From Streptomyces collinus Tu 365 (GTDB lineage Bacteria; Actinomycetota; Actinomycetes; Streptomycetales; Streptomycetaceae), in assembly GCF_000444875.1 (NCBI RefSeq), contig NC_021985.1, positions 1,302,001-1,366,000 on the forward strand: 64,000 nt of DNA, read 5' to 3'. The notes below the pieces were generated by a model. The model ran no database searches. It was given only the letters and a program-made list of their open reading frames with translations, and was not told where the DNA came from. Position numbers and translations under genes: made by a program. Shown one piece after another: positions 1 through 8,881 of the stretch. The stretch's first letter is position 1; the number at the start of each line of letters is the position of its first letter.

Positions 1-142
1 GGGCCCCGGCGGCGGCGAGCCGCAGCGCGCAGGCGCGGCCGATGCCGCTGGCGGCGCCGGTGACGAGGGCGGTGCGGCCGCCCAGGTCGAGGGGGGTGGA
101 GGCGGCGGGGTGGGACCCGGGCAGCGGGCTGGGCGCGGTCAT
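1..142 (-). CDS. Short-chain dehydrogenase/reductase, N-terminal part
   Basis: The window edge cuts this gene, so only about the first 47 residues are visible. After an 18-residue lead they contain the Rossmann beta-alpha-beta start ALVTGAASGIGRA, the glycine-rich NAD(P)-binding motif of classical short-chain dehydrogenases. The catalytic Ser-Tyr-Lys part lies outside, so the substrate cannot be inferred. The ATG at 142 has no Shine-Dalgarno. A -10-like TAGGGT ends 6 nt before it, which suggests leaderless transcription. The Nudix gene behind it has an almost identical start region (TAGGGT, 6 nt, ATG). Confidence 0.85.
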   Translation of the reverse strand, partial: MTAPSPLPGSHPAASTPLDLGGRTALVTGAASGIGRACALRLAAAGA

Positions 143-196
143 GGCTCGACCCTAAGTCGGACCCACTCCTCACCACATGTGGCGGCCACCCATACT

Positions 197-676
197 TCAG
201 CCAAGACTCATAGGGTCGAACCATGTGGGTGCCTCGGACATGGCCTGCTTGATCCGGAACAGCGCGAACTCGTTCAGGTCGGGCAGCGCGTCGACCGCGA
301 ACCAGCCCACCTCCAGCGACTCGTCGTCGTTGACGCGGGCCTCGCCGCCAGTGGCCCGGCAGCGGAAGGTGATGTCCATGTACTGGCAGATGTCCCCGTT
401 CTCGTAGGTGACCGGGGTCAGGGCCTGGACGAGGACCACGCGCTCGGGGACGCAGTGCACGGCCGCCTCCTCGAAGACCTCGCGCACCGCGCAGGCCGCG
501 GGCTGCTCGCCCGGCTCCGGAATCCCGCCGAGCACCGACCACTTGCGCGTGTCGGAGCGCCGGTTCAGGAGCACCCTGCCCTCGTCGTCGAAGACGAGCG
601 CGGTGACCCCGGGGAGCCAGAGCAGCTGATGGCCCGCGGAGGCCCGGAGCGTGCGGATGAAGTCGGGAGTAGCCAT
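197..676 (-). CDS. Nudix hydrolase
   Basis: A 159-residue Nudix-fold hydrolase, which would cleave a nucleoside diphosphate linked to another moiety. The Nudix box spans residues 51-73: G51, E57, then REVFEEAAV. The catalytic Arg-Glu and the metal-binding Glu pair (E69, E70) are present, but the usual Gly at box position 22 is Ala72. The conserved NDDESLEVGWFAVDALP strand after the box is typical of small Streptomyces Nudix proteins. Substrate is unknown. The ATG at 676 follows TAGGGT by 6 nt without a ribosome-binding site, so it is probably leaderless. It is co-directional with the upstream lnt gene, 68 bp away. Confidence 0.9.
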   Translation of the reverse strand: MATPDFIRTLRASAGHQLLWLPGVTALVFDDEGRVLLNRRSDTRKWSVLGGIPEPGEQPAACAVREVFEEAAVHCVPERVVLVQALTPVTYENGDICQYMDITFRCRATGGEARVNDDESLEVGWFAVDALPDLNEFALFRIKQAMSEAPTWFDPMSLG

Positions 677-744
677 GAGCCGACCCTAACGGGTGGGCCC
701 GTGACCACCCGCTTCCTCACCGGGGGCGTGCGGCGGTCGCGCGG

Positions 745-2355
745 CTAGGCGTCGGCGGCGCGCCGCGCGCGCAGGCCCGAGCCGATCGCCCAGCCCAGAC
801 CGCCCGCCGCGACCAGCACCAGGGCGATCTCGGGCAGGATGCCCAGCTCGGTGGCGGGCGTCTCGGAGGTGCGCAGCGGCACCTTCTGGACGAGGTAGGC
901 GGGCACGAACATGCCCGTCTTCTGGGTGATCCGCCCGTCGGGCATGATGACGGCGCTGACGCCACTGGTGACCGGCACGGTCACGGTCCGGCTGTGCTCG
1001 ACGGCGCGGACGCGCGACATGGCGAGCTGCTGGTAGGTCATCTCGCTGCGGTCGAAGGTGGCGTTGTTGCTGGGTACGGAGATCATCTCCGCGCCGTGGG
1101 TGACGGTGTCCCGCACGGCCCAGTCGAAGGCGGCCTCGTAGCAGGTGGCGAGGCCGACCTTGGCACCGCGGACGTCGAACACGCCCGGCTCGCTGCCGCG
1201 GCTGAAGTCCTGGCGGACCATGCTGGTCCAGTTCTTGTTGATGGCGCCGACCAGCCCGCGCAGCGGGAGGTACTCGCCGAACGGCTGCACCTGACGCTTG
1301 TCGTAGGTCTGGGTCGGTCCCTTGACCGGGTCCCACAGGATCTGCTCGTTGAGCAGCCTGCCGTCCTTCTCGACGACGCCGCCGACCGAGATGGGCACCC
1401 CGACGGCCCGGGCGGCACCGCTGATGACGGCGGCGGCGTCGGCGTTGGTGAAGGGGTCGATGTCGGAGGAGTTCTCCGGCCACAGCACGTAGTCGGGGCG
1501 GGCCACCTTGCCCGCCTTGATGTCGGCGGCCAGCTCGAGGGTCTCGCGGACGTGGTGGTCGAGGACGGCGCGGCGCTGGGCGCTGAACTCGAGCCCGGCG
1601 CGGGGCACGTTGCCCTGGATGAGCGCGACGGTCGCTGAGCCGGCCTCCGCCCTGTCGCTCACCAGCGGGCGGGCGGCGACCGCTCCCACCACCGGGACGG
1701 CCACGCTCAGCAGGGCGGCGGCCGCGGCTCCGCGCCGCAGGACCCGGGTGCGGCGCCGCTCGGCGAGCAGCCGCCCGGCCTCGTACAGACCGAACCCGCA
1801 CAGCACCACGGCGAAGCCGAGCACCGGGGTGCCGCCCACCGCGGCGAGCGGCAGGAACACGCCGTCCGCCTGACCGAAGGCGATCTTGCCCCAGGGAAAG
1901 CCGCGGAACGGCACGCGCGCGCGTACCGCCTCTCCGGCGATCCACACCGCGGCCGCCCACACCGGCCAGGCCGGCAGCTTGGAGACGGCCGCGACGCCCA
2001 CGCCGACCAGGGCCACGAAGATCGCCTCGATGGCGACCAGCGCCAGCCAGGGTCCGGGTCCGACCTCCACTCCGGTCCACACCAGCAGGGGCAGCAGGAA
2101 GCCGAGCCCGAACAGGTAGCCGAGGCCCAGCGCCGCCTTCCAGGTACGGTCGCGCAGCACCCAGGCGAAGCCGGCGAAGGCCGGCAGGGCCAGCCACCAC
2201 AGGGTGCGCGGCGGGAAGCTGATGTAGAGGAGCACTCCGCAGAGCACGGAGGCGAGGGCCGGGACCAGACGCAGCAGCCGCCGGCCGCGCGCGGAGAACG
2301 CGGAGGACGGCTGGAGCCGGTCGGAGTGGTCCACGGAGGTTGCGGTGACGGTCAC
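745..2355 (-). CDS. lnt: Apolipoprotein N-acyltransferase Lnt
   Basis: A 536-residue integral membrane enzyme that N-acylates the diacylglyceryl-cysteine of mature lipoproteins, using phospholipid as donor. Several hydrophobic segments (about residues 27-200) are followed by a carbon-nitrogen hydrolase domain (about 240-500) and a last membrane span (about 508-525). The expected catalytic triad is visible: E294 in LWPENSSD, K353 in YDKRQVQPFGEY and C405 in GLATCYEAAF. Length matches the family. I chose GTG 2355 because TACACT ends 6 nt upstream and the downstream protein aligns from there; a longer in-frame extension looks non-coding. Streptomycetes often carry two Lnt paralogues, so which one this is cannot be decided here. 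Confidence 0.92.
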   Translation of the reverse strand: MTVTATSVDHSDRLQPSSAFSARGRRLLRLVPALASVLCGVLLYISFPPRTLWWLALPAFAGFAWVLRDRTWKAALGLGYLFGLGFLLPLLVWTGVEVGPGPWLALVAIEAIFVALVGVGVAAVSKLPAWPVWAAAVWIAGEAVRARVPFRGFPWGKIAFGQADGVFLPLAAVGGTPVLGFAVVLCGFGLYEAGRLLAERRRTRVLRRGAAAAALLSVAVPVVGAVAARPLVSDRAEAGSATVALIQGNVPRAGLEFSAQRRAVLDHHVRETLELAADIKAGKVARPDYVLWPENSSDIDPFTNADAAAVISGAARAVGVPISVGGVVEKDGRLLNEQILWDPVKGPTQTYDKRQVQPFGEYLPLRGLVGAINKNWTSMVRQDFSRGSEPGVFDVRGAKVGLATCYEAAFDWAVRDTVTHGAEMISVPSNNATFDRSEMTYQQLAMSRVRAVEHSRTVTVPVTSGVSAVIMPDGRITQKTGMFVPAYLVQKVPLRTSETPATELGILPEIALVLVAAGGLGWAIGSGLRARRAADA

Positions 2356-2462
2356 CCGGGGAGTGTACGGCGGTTGACGCCGCCGCCGACAGCACGGACC
2401 GTCCGGCCCCGGCCCGCACCGGCGGTGTGCGCTCGGTGGGCGGCAGGGCAGTGGGCGGTCGT

Positions 2463-3008
2463 TCAGTGGGCGGTGCCCGGGGTGATCGCTCGCAGCCGGT
2501 CGCGGATCACCCGGACCGCCGACTCGGCGTCGTCCACGGTGATCGTGAAGGTGTGGCCGTCCCACAGGCTCAGCACGACGCCCTCGCCGCGCCGGACGAC
2601 GACCGCGGTGCCCTTCTCCGGGCGCCAGCGGTAGCCCCAGCCGCCCCACTGCCGGGGCGTGACCACCGGGGTGAAGTCGGCGCCGACCACCTCGGTCAGC
2701 GGGATGCGGCGGCGGGGCACGCCGATGTGGCCGCAGCGGACCTCGACGCACTCCTTGTCGAGCTTGAGGTCGACGTGCACGAAGGCGAGGGTGCCGAAGA
2801 GGACCAGCAGACCGGCCGCGATGCAGCCCACGACGGACATGGCCAGTGCGGCACTGCCCGAGGTCCATGCCGACTCGACGGCCAGTTCGATACCGAGCGC
2901 CAGGCAGGCCGCGCCGACCAGTGCGAGCAGCCACTGGACCCGGTTGGTGGCGCGTCCGGTCCAGACGTCGGGGTGCGAGGCGTCCTGGGCGTGGCGGTGC
3001 TCCCTCAT
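2463..3008 (-). CDS. Membrane protein with bacterial PH-like domain
   Basis: A 181-residue protein with two membrane segments (about residues 25-44 and 53-76) and a C-terminal beta-rich part (80-175). That part reads like a bacterial pleckstrin-homology domain: a basic IGVPRRRIPLTEVVGADFTPV turn, a WGGWGYRWRPEKG hairpin, then VVLSLWDGHTFTITVDD. Such proteins are common in actinobacteria and their function is unknown. It lies 107 bp ahead of lnt on the same strand. TAACCT ends 7 nt before the ATG and no ribosome-binding site is visible, so it is a leaderless candidate. Confidence 0.8.
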   Translation of the reverse strand: MREHRHAQDASHPDVWTGRATNRVQWLLALVGAACLALGIELAVESAWTSGSAALAMSVVGCIAAGLLVLFGTLAFVHVDLKLDKECVEVRCGHIGVPRRRIPLTEVVGADFTPVVTPRQWGGWGYRWRPEKGTAVVVRRGEGVVLSLWDGHTFTITVDDAESAVRVIRDRLRAITPGTAH

Positions 3009-3102
3009 GGTGACGAGGTTACTCAGGTTCGGCTGCGCCGGTACCCGCCCGCGGAGGGTGACTCCTCCGGGCGGCCCAGCGCGAAGCCGCCGTGTGCCCC
3101 GG

Positions 3103-3897
3103 TCAGCGACGGTCGGCGAGCGGACCGGCGGCGGGCAGCAGCCGGCCCTCGGCGTAGTGCAGCGCGGCGGCGGGCAGCGCGCCCTCGCGCCCGCTGAGCA
3201 GGACGGTCAGCGTGCCCTCGGCCGGGGCCTCGGGCGCGGGCGGCTCCCCCAGCCGGCGCAGCGCCTGGGCGGCGACGGCTCCGGCGGATCCGTGCAGGAC
3301 GAGCGGGGCGGCGCCGGGCTGCTGGACGGCGGCGCGGATACGTTCCGCCACCAGCTCGTAGTGGGTGCAGCCCAGGACGACGGTGGTCACGTCCCGCGGG
3401 GTCAGCGCGGCCGCTGCGGCGACAGCTGCGGCGATGGCCGCCTCGTCCGCGTGCTCGACCGCCTCGGCCAGACCCCAGCAGGGCACCTCGGTGACGTGGA
3501 CCCCGTCGGCGAAGTCCGCGATGAGACCGCGCTGGTAGGGGCTGCCGGTGGTGGCCGGTGTCGCCCAGATGGCGACGGGGCCGCCGCCCGCCGCGGCCGG
3601 CTTGATCGCCGGGACGGTGCCGATCACCGGGATGCCGGGCTCCAGGCGGGCGCGCAGGGCGGGCAGGGCGTGCACGGTGGCGGTGTTGCAGCCGATGATC
3701 AGGGCGTCGGGCCGGCGGGCCGCGGCCGCCTCGGCGACGGCGAGCGCGCGCCGGGTGAGGTCCTCGGAGGTCCGCGGCCCCCACGGCATGCCGTCGGGGT
3801 CCAGGGAGAGGACGAGATCGGCGTCGGGGCGCAGGCGCCGTACCGCTGCGGTGGCCGCCAGCAGACCGATTCCGGAGTCCATGAGCGCGATCTTCAC
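3103..3897 (-). CDS. Aspartate/glutamate racemase family protein
   Basis: A 264-residue Asp/Glu racemase-fold protein. Both expected catalytic cysteines are present: C70 in IIGCNTAT and C177 in VVLGCTHYE. The N-terminal DSGIG motif (residues 7-11) is also there. These are MurI hallmarks, and a cofactor-independent glutamate racemase is the most likely activity. The gene is not beside cell-wall genes, so it may be a second, accessory racemase. The GTG start lies 6 nt after TATCGT and is divergent from the glycosyltransferase at 3955, with only 57 bp between the two start codons. Confidence 0.85.
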   Translation of the reverse strand: MKIALMDSGIGLLAATAAVRRLRPDADLVLSLDPDGMPWGPRTSEDLTRRALAVAEAAAARRPDALIIGCNTATVHALPALRARLEPGIPVIGTVPAIKPAAAGGGPVAIWATPATTGSPYQRGLIADFADGVHVTEVPCWGLAEAVEHADEAAIAAAVAAAAALTPRDVTTVVLGCTHYELVAERIRAAVQQPGAAPLVLHGSAGAVAAQALRRLGEPPAPEAPAEGTLTVLLSGREGALPAAALHYAEGRLLPAAGPLADRR

Positions 3898-3954
3898 CCG
3901 GCCACGATAGACGATGGGGCCTTGCGGGCCGCCCGGGTGGGGCAGACTGCGCCC

Positions 3955-5130
3955 GTGAGCGCGCTCGTGTGGATCACCGTCGTGTCCCTCGCCGCCTGGG
4001 GCTGGCTGCTGCTGTGCCAGGGCTTCTTCTGGCGCACGGACGTCCGGCTGCCGGGCCGCCGGGACCCGGATCCGTGGCCGTCCGTCTGCGTCGTGGTCCC
4101 GGCCCGCGACGAGGCGGCCGTGCTGCCCGCGAGTCTGCCGTCGCTGCTCGCGCAGGACTATCCGGGCCGGGCGGAGATCTTCCTGGTGGACGACGGCAGC
4201 ACGGACGGCACCGGGGCACTGGCACGCGAGCTGTCCCGGCGGCACGGCGGGCTGCCACTCACGGTGGGCTCCCCCGGTGAGCCGCCCGCCGGCTGGACGG
4301 GCAAGTTGTGGGCGGTGCGGCACGGCATCGGTCTCGCGCGCGCGCGTGATCCCGAGTACCTGCTGCTGACGGACGCGGACATCGCGCACGCGCCGGACAG
4401 CCTGCGCGAGCTGGTGGCGGCGGCCCGCACGGGCGGCTTCGACGTGGTGTCGCAGATGGCACGGCTGCGGGTGCAGAGCCTGTGGGAACGGCTGGTGGTC
4501 CCGGCGTTCGTCTACTTCTTCGCGCAGCTGTATCCGTTCCGGTGGATCGGCCGGCGGGGTTCCCGGACGGCGGCAGCGGCGGGCGGCTGTGTCCTGCTGC
4601 GCGCGGAGACGGCCGGCAGGGCGCGGATCCCGGACGCGATCCGGCACGCCGTCATCGACGACGTCGCGCTCGCGCGCGCGGTGAAGGCCGTCGGCGGTCA
4701 CGTCTGGCTGGGTCTGGCGGACCGGGTGGACAGCGTGCGTCCGTATCCACGGCTGGGCGACCTGTGGCGGATGGTGTCGCGCAGCGCGTACGCCCAGTTG
4801 CGGCACAACCCGCTGCTGCTGCTCGGCACGGTGGCCGGGCTGGCCCTGGTGTACCTGGTGCCGCCCGCCGCCGTGGTCGCGGGGGCGGCCTCGGGCAGCG
4901 CGGCGGTGGCGGTGACGGGCGCGGCTGCGTGGGCGGTGATGGCGGGGACGTACGCGCCGATGCTCCGCTACTACCGGCAGCCGCCGTGGCTCGCGCCGCT
5001 GCTGCCGTTCACCGCCTTCCTCTACCTCCTCATGACGGTCGACTCCGCCGTGCAGCACTACCGGGGCCGGGGGGCGGCCTGGAAGGGCCGTACCTACGCG
5101 CGCCCCGAGGCCGTGGCCGACGAGGGCTGA
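3955..5130 (+). CDS. Family 2 glycosyltransferase, HpnB-like
   Basis: A 391-residue membrane-associated GT-A glycosyltransferase. It has an N-terminal membrane anchor (4-24), the nucleotide-sugar site VVVPARDE (47-53) and VDDGSTDGT (78-86), the DxD-type LTDADIAH (138-145), and an acidic IDDVALAR motif (234-241). Hydrophobic segments follow near 180-194 and over the C-terminal 100 residues. The order of motifs, including GWTGKLWA, and the length resemble hopene-associated HpnB proteins. No hopanoid genes lie nearby, so acceptor and donor remain unknown. The GTG start lies 6 nt after CAGACT without a Shine-Dalgarno. Confidence 0.82.
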   Translation: MSALVWITVVSLAAWGWLLLCQGFFWRTDVRLPGRRDPDPWPSVCVVVPARDEAAVLPASLPSLLAQDYPGRAEIFLVDDGSTDGTGALARELSRRHGGLPLTVGSPGEPPAGWTGKLWAVRHGIGLARARDPEYLLLTDADIAHAPDSLRELVAAARTGGFDVVSQMARLRVQSLWERLVVPAFVYFFAQLYPFRWIGRRGSRTAAAAGGCVLLRAETAGRARIPDAIRHAVIDDVALARAVKAVGGHVWLGLADRVDSVRPYPRLGDLWRMVSRSAYAQLRHNPLLLLGTVAGLALVYLVPPAAVVAGAASGSAAVAVTGAAAWAVMAGTYAPMLRYYRQPPWLAPLLPFTAFLYLLMTVDSAVQHYRGRGAAWKGRTYARPEAVADEG

Positions 5131-5135
5131 GCCGG

Positions 5136-6449
5136 CTACTTGCGCCCCGGCGTCCAGTTCATGCCCCATCCGTAGGCGCGGTCTATGGTCCGCTGCGGGC
5201 TCACCCCGCGCTCCGGCACCAGGTAGCGCGCCTCGCGCTGCACCACGAGGTCGCCGCCGGTGCGGGTGATCAGGGCGAGCGCGCACACCGTGGAGGGGAC
5301 CGTGCACTCGTCCAGGGAGAAGTCGATCGGGGCGCCGTGCTGGGGCTGCAGGGTGACGGTGGCGTGCAGGTCGGCGAAGGAGGCGGCGCCCTCGTAGATC
5401 GTGACGAAGACCAGGATGCGGCTGAAGTCCTGTTTGTGGTCGAGGTTGACGGTGAGGTTCTCGCCGCTCGCGACGGCGCCCGTGCGGTCGTCTCCGTCGA
5501 GGTGGATGTACGGCGGCCGGTGCAGGGAGCCGAACGCGTTGCCGAGCGCCTGTACGACGCCCTTGCTGCCGTCGGCGAGTTCGTACAGGGCGCACAGGTC
5601 GAGGTCGACGTCCCCCTGCCCGGCGCCCCACCGGCCGCCCCAGCCGGGGAGTTGCTTGCGCACCTGCCAGTTGAGGTTGACGCGCATGGCGCCCGAGGTG
5701 CCGCCCTGCTTGGCGAGCGAGACGGAGGGCGCGGCCTTGGTGAGGGTGACCTTGGACAGGCGTACCGGTGCGGACGGCGGGCCGGCCGGGGGCGGCGGCA
5801 GGGGCACGGGAGCGGTGACCGGCGGCGGCATGGTGACCGGGGGCGGGACGGGCGGTGCGGCGGGCGGCCGGGGCGCGGCGACGGGGGGTGCGGCGGGCGG
5901 TGCGGCCGGCGTGGGCGCGGCGTGCTGCGGTTCGTCGACGGTGATGCCGAAGTCCGTTGCCAGTCCTTCGAGTCCGCTGCTGTAGCCCTGGCCGACGGCA
6001 CGGAACTTCCAGCCGCCCTGGCGGCGGTAGAACTCGCCGAGCACGAAGGCGGTCTCCACGGTGGCGCCGGGGCTGTCGAAGCGGGCGACGACGGCGCCGC
6101 CGTCGTCTGTCACCTCGATGGAGAGGTCCGGGATCTGCCCGAAGGTCCCGCCGTCGGCGGAGGCCGCGAGCACGATCCGCTCGATCCCGCCCTCGACGCG
6201 CGCGAGGTCGACGAGGAGGGTGTCGGTGACCTGGGCGCCGGACGTCCGCTTGCCCTCGTGGCGGACCGCGCCGGAGGCGTGCGCGGGCTGGTTGTAGAAG
6301 ACGAAGTCCGCGTCGGAGCGGACCTTTCCGGCCGCCAGCAGGAGCGCCGAGGCGTCCGCGTCGGGCACGCCGGGTCCGGAGCGCCGGCCCAATTCGACGC
6401 GCAGTGCCGTCGTCGGCACCGGCACATTCGAACCCTTCGACATTGTCAT
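5136..6449 (-). CDS. Tandem TerD-domain protein with proline-rich linker
   Basis: A 437-residue protein with two TerD/TerE-type calcium-binding stress domains (about residues 1-173 and 230-437), joined by a 55-residue Pro/Ala linker. Domain 1 is canonical (MSKGSNVPV start, [37 protein letters not shown]). Domain 2 is divergent but keeps [24 protein letters not shown] and the [12 protein letters not shown] strand. TerD proteins occur in tellurite-resistance and stress loci; the molecular role is unsettled. Start at 6449 is chosen for the preceding GGGGGCGG; an in-frame ATG upstream at 6500 has no such site. It converges on the glycosyltransferase with 5 bp between stops. Confidence 0.88.
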   Translation of the reverse strand: MTMSKGSNVPVPTTALRVELGRRSGPGVPDADASALLLAAGKVRSDADFVFYNQPAHASGAVRHEGKRTSGAQVTDTLLVDLARVEGGIERIVLAASADGGTFGQIPDLSIEVTDDGGAVVARFDSPGATVETAFVLGEFYRRQGGWKFRAVGQGYSSGLEGLATDFGITVDEPQHAAPTPAAPPAAPPVAAPRPPAAPPVPPPVTMPPPVTAPVPLPPPPAGPPSAPVRLSKVTLTKAAPSVSLAKQGGTSGAMRVNLNWQVRKQLPGWGGRWGAGQGDVDLDLCALYELADGSKGVVQALGNAFGSLHRPPYIHLDGDDRTGAVASGENLTVNLDHKQDFSRILVFVTIYEGAASFADLHATVTLQPQHGAPIDFSLDECTVPSTVCALALITRTGGDLVVQREARYLVPERGVSPQRTIDRAYGWGMNWTPGRK

Positions 6450-6735
6450 GTCCGCCCCCATCGTGTCGGCGTCCCGGGTGTTCCCGGGCTCCCGGATCAT
6501 CCCTACCCGCCCAACCTATTCCCGGGCCCGGGGAAGAGCGGCCGTCGGCGCGGGAAGATCGCCGGTCAACCCCCGGTAACCCGGCGGGAGCTCGCCTTTT
6601 ACACGATTGGAAGGTTGAACGACGTCCATTTTTGCCAAGTTCGCTCTGATTGAGGATGCCTGACCACGGCCGACACGGAAAACAACCCTCTTATCGGTCT
6701 CCCCAACCAGCACATCGTGGGCTTAACTTATGGCC
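6450..6735. other. Intergenic region between divergent terD-like gene and 6736 gene
   Basis: About 285 bp with lower GC than its surroundings (for example around 6596-6660 and 6680-6730). It must carry the promoters of both flanking genes. On the plus strand TAACTT (6724-6729) ends 6 nt before ATG 6736. I see no convincing operator palindrome or further ORF. Confidence 0.5.
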
Positions 6736-7179
6736 ATGACCTCCCCCCGCTCCACTTATGGTGGCGGCTACTACTCCGCCTCCTTCCCGGACACCCCGAT
6801 CTACGACTCCCTCGTGGCCGAGCGGGGCACCCCGCAGATCGCCCCGATCCGGGTCCCCGCCGCGTACGACACGGGGAGCAGCCTGCCCGCGCTGCCCTCG
6901 GCGCTGCCCGCCCTCCCGGCGGCACCCTCCCCGCAGGTCCCCTCCTACGGCTCCTACGGCTACCCGCAGGCGCAGCAGCCCGCCCCGCTGCAGCAGGCGC
7001 CCACCGCGTACATCCCGCAGCAGGCGAGCGCTCCGCGCGGGTACCCCGGCCCGCAGGCCCCGCAGCCGCAGCGTCCGATGGCCGGCACGGGCTACGAGGC
7101 CATGCGCCCCGCCGCGCCGCGTCCGGCGCCGGCTCCCTATCAGGATCCGTACAACAACCAGCAGTACCGCGGCTACTGA
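6736..7179 (+). CDS. Pro/Gln/Tyr-rich low-complexity protein
   Basis: A 147-residue protein I recognise only as a conserved Streptomyces hypothetical (possibly DUF6643, from memory). The first 45 residues (MTSPRSTYGGGYYSASF, DTPIYDSLVAERGTPQIAP) look ordered and conserved. The rest is a Pro/Ala/Gln/Tyr-rich tail with repeated PQAP, PAP and QQ motifs ending NNQQYRGY. There is no signal peptide or membrane span. Of two in-frame ATGs (6730, 6736) the second fits a leaderless start. The composition suggests an intrinsically disordered cytoplasmic protein; function unknown. Confidence 0.75.
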   Translation: MTSPRSTYGGGYYSASFPDTPIYDSLVAERGTPQIAPIRVPAAYDTGSSLPALPSALPALPAAPSPQVPSYGSYGYPQAQQPAPLQQAPTAYIPQQASAPRGYPGPQAPQPQRPMAGTGYEAMRPAAPRPAPAPYQDPYNNQQYRGY

Positions 7180-7233
7180 CCGACGCTCCCGGCGCCCGGT
7201 GCCGAGCCCGGTGTCACCTGGCACGATGGCGCC

Positions 7234-8058
7234 ATGGGGAACGCGATTGTGCAGTCGATCCACGTCCATCCGGTCAAGGCGTTCCGGGGCGTCTCGCCCC
7301 GGGAGGCCGCGGTGGAGCCCTGGGGTCTGGCCGCGGACCGACGCTGGACGCTGATCGACGACGGGGGAAAGGTCGTCACGCAGCGCGAGCAGCCACGCCT
7401 CGCGCTGGCCGCCGCCGAGCCGATGCCCGGCGGCGGCATTCGTCTGTCCGCGCCCGGCCGGGAACCGCTGACGGTCGCGCCGCCGGAGCCCGGGGGGAGC
7501 GTTCCGGTGAACATCTTCGGTACGAAGGTGGAGGCGGTCCCGGCCGCCGGCGCCGCGCACGCGTGGTGCTCCGCGTATCTCGGCACCGGTGTCCGGCTGG
7601 TGCACATGGACGATCCGGCCGTGCGCCGTCCCGTCGACCCCGAGTACGCGCTGCCCGGCGAGACGGTGAGCTTCGCCGACGGCTATCCCCTGCTGGTGAC
7701 CACCACCGCTTCGCTGGACGCCCTGAACTCGCTGATCGCCCAGGGCGATCACGCCGCCGAGGGCCCGCTGCCGATGAACCGTTTCCGGCCGAACGTGGTC
7801 GTCGCCGGCACCGAGGCGTGGGCCGAGGACCACTGGCGGCGCGTCTCCATCGGCGAGGTGACCTTCCGTGGCGTGAAGCCGTGCGGGCGCTGCGTCGTGA
7901 CCACGACCGACCAGGACACCGCCGCACGCGGCCGGGAACCCCTGCGCACGCTGGCACGGCACCGCAGGGTCGGCACGGGCCTCCTCTTCGGCCAGTACCT
8001 CGTCCCCCTCGCCCCGGGCACGATCCGGACCGGCGACCCGGTGCGGGTGCGGTCCTAG
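7234..8058 (+). CDS. MOSC domain protein (molybdenum cofactor sulfurase-like)
   Basis: A 274-residue protein with an N-terminal MOSC beta-barrel (about 1-105; HVHPVKAFRGV, GLAADRRWTLID) and a C-terminal MOSC domain (about 135-272). The MOSC domain carries the invariant cysteine region KPCGRCVVTTTDQ (215-226) and NRFRPNVVV. Related proteins include YcbX and mARC, which act with molybdenum cofactor in reducing N-hydroxylated substrates, but no ferredoxin domain is fused here. Partner and substrate are unknown. CACGAT ends 6 nt before ATG 7234, so it is a leaderless candidate. Confidence 0.88.
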   Translation: MGNAIVQSIHVHPVKAFRGVSPREAAVEPWGLAADRRWTLIDDGGKVVTQREQPRLALAAAEPMPGGGIRLSAPGREPLTVAPPEPGGSVPVNIFGTKVEAVPAAGAAHAWCSAYLGTGVRLVHMDDPAVRRPVDPEYALPGETVSFADGYPLLVTTTASLDALNSLIAQGDHAAEGPLPMNRFRPNVVVAGTEAWAEDHWRRVSIGEVTFRGVKPCGRCVVTTTDQDTAARGREPLRTLARHRRVGTGLLFGQYLVPLAPGTIRTGDPVRVRS

Positions 8059-8163
8059 CACCCCGGGCGGCACCGGTCGCGGCGGCCGCCCCGGTGTTCC
8101 GGCTCCGGAACCGCGCACGGAGCGGGAACCGGGCGGCGGGTGCCGGTCGTTGGGGAGGACGAC

Positions 8164-8250
8164 ATGAGAAATTCGTGGCAGGCCCCGGCCGGGAGTGACA
8201 CCGGGCTCTCCCGGCCCCGGCCAGGGGACGAGCGGCTCCGCCGGGGGTAG
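8164..8250 (+). CDS. Candidate 28-residue small ORF
   Basis: A short frame, ATG 8164 to TAG 8248-8250, preceded by a near-perfect Shine-Dalgarno, GGGGAGGA, 4 nt before the ATG. The peptide (MRNSWQAPAGSD then a basic, Arg/Gly/Pro-rich tail) has no recognisable motif. It ends 25 bp before the next start codon, so it may be an upstream ORF or leader of the Rv1733c-like gene. The ribosome-binding site is the main evidence; conservation in relatives would decide. Confidence 0.4.
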   Translation: MRNSWQAPAGSDTGLSRPRPGDERLRRG

Positions 8251-8275
8251 GTCGGAGCGGAAGGGGGGGTGGGGC

Positions 8276-8881
8276 GTGCGAGCGATCAGTGGCCTGTGGC
8301 GCTGGCGGCGCAACCCGCTGCGCCGCGCGACCGACCTGGCCGAGGCATGGCTGGCCCTCGTGGCGCTGGTGCTGGTCGCCGTGGCCGCGCCGGCGATCGG
8401 TTCGCTGGCCGGCGCGGCCGCCGCGGACTCCCTGCAGCACACCGTGCGGGAGCAGCGGCACTCCCGTCATCTCGTCACCGCCACGGTGGTCCGCCGCCTG
8501 GGCGGCGCCCCGGCGGAGTCGGACCCGGACACCAGCGCGGCGCACGACTCCGGCAGACGGGTCCTCGCCGACTGGACGGCACCGGACGGCACGGCGCGCC
8601 ACGGAGCGGTCCTGGCCCGGCTGAGGTCACCGCGCCCGGGTGACCACGTCAGTCTCTGGACGGATTCGCACGGCCGCATGACGACGCGGCCGCTGGACTC
8701 TCCGACGGCGACGACGCACGCCGTGCTCGCCGGCCTCGGCGCGGCCCTGCTGACCGCGGGCCTGGTGGAGGCCGGACGGCGGCTGGTCGTGTGGCGCATG
8801 GTCCGGCGCCGGTACGCGTGCTGGGACCGGGCCTGGGACCGGGCGGGTCCGGACTGGGGCAAGGCGGGCACCGGCAGTTGA
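8276..8881 (+). CDS. Rv1733c-family membrane protein
   Basis: A 201-residue protein of the actinobacterial Rv1733c type. It begins with the hallmark LWRWRRNPLRRATDLAEAW, then a membrane segment (about 24-45), an extracellular-looking domain of about 95 residues (GRRVLADWTAPDG, RPGDHVSLWTD), a second span (about 149-168) and a basic cytoplasmic tail. Function is unknown in the whole family. GTG 8276 is chosen for the G-rich Shine-Dalgarno AAGGGGGGGT just upstream and because the conserved motif starts 6 residues later. The 28-codon ORF precedes it. Confidence 0.82.
   Translation: MRAISGLWRWRRNPLRRATDLAEAWLALVALVLVAVAAPAIGSLAGAAAADSLQHTVREQRHSRHLVTATVVRRLGGAPAESDPDTSAAHDSGRRVLADWTAPDGTARHGAVLARLRSPRPGDHVSLWTDSHGRMTTRPLDSPTATTHAVLAGLGAALLTAGLVEAGRRLVVWRMVRRRYACWDRAWDRAGPDWGKAGTGS

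Noticed and set aside
4482..6653. Long plus-strand open frame covering the glycosyltransferase end and terD-like gene
   Set aside because: Composition is Gly/Arg/Ala-rich and no domain is present, while the overlapping glycosyltransferase and TerD proteins have clear motifs.
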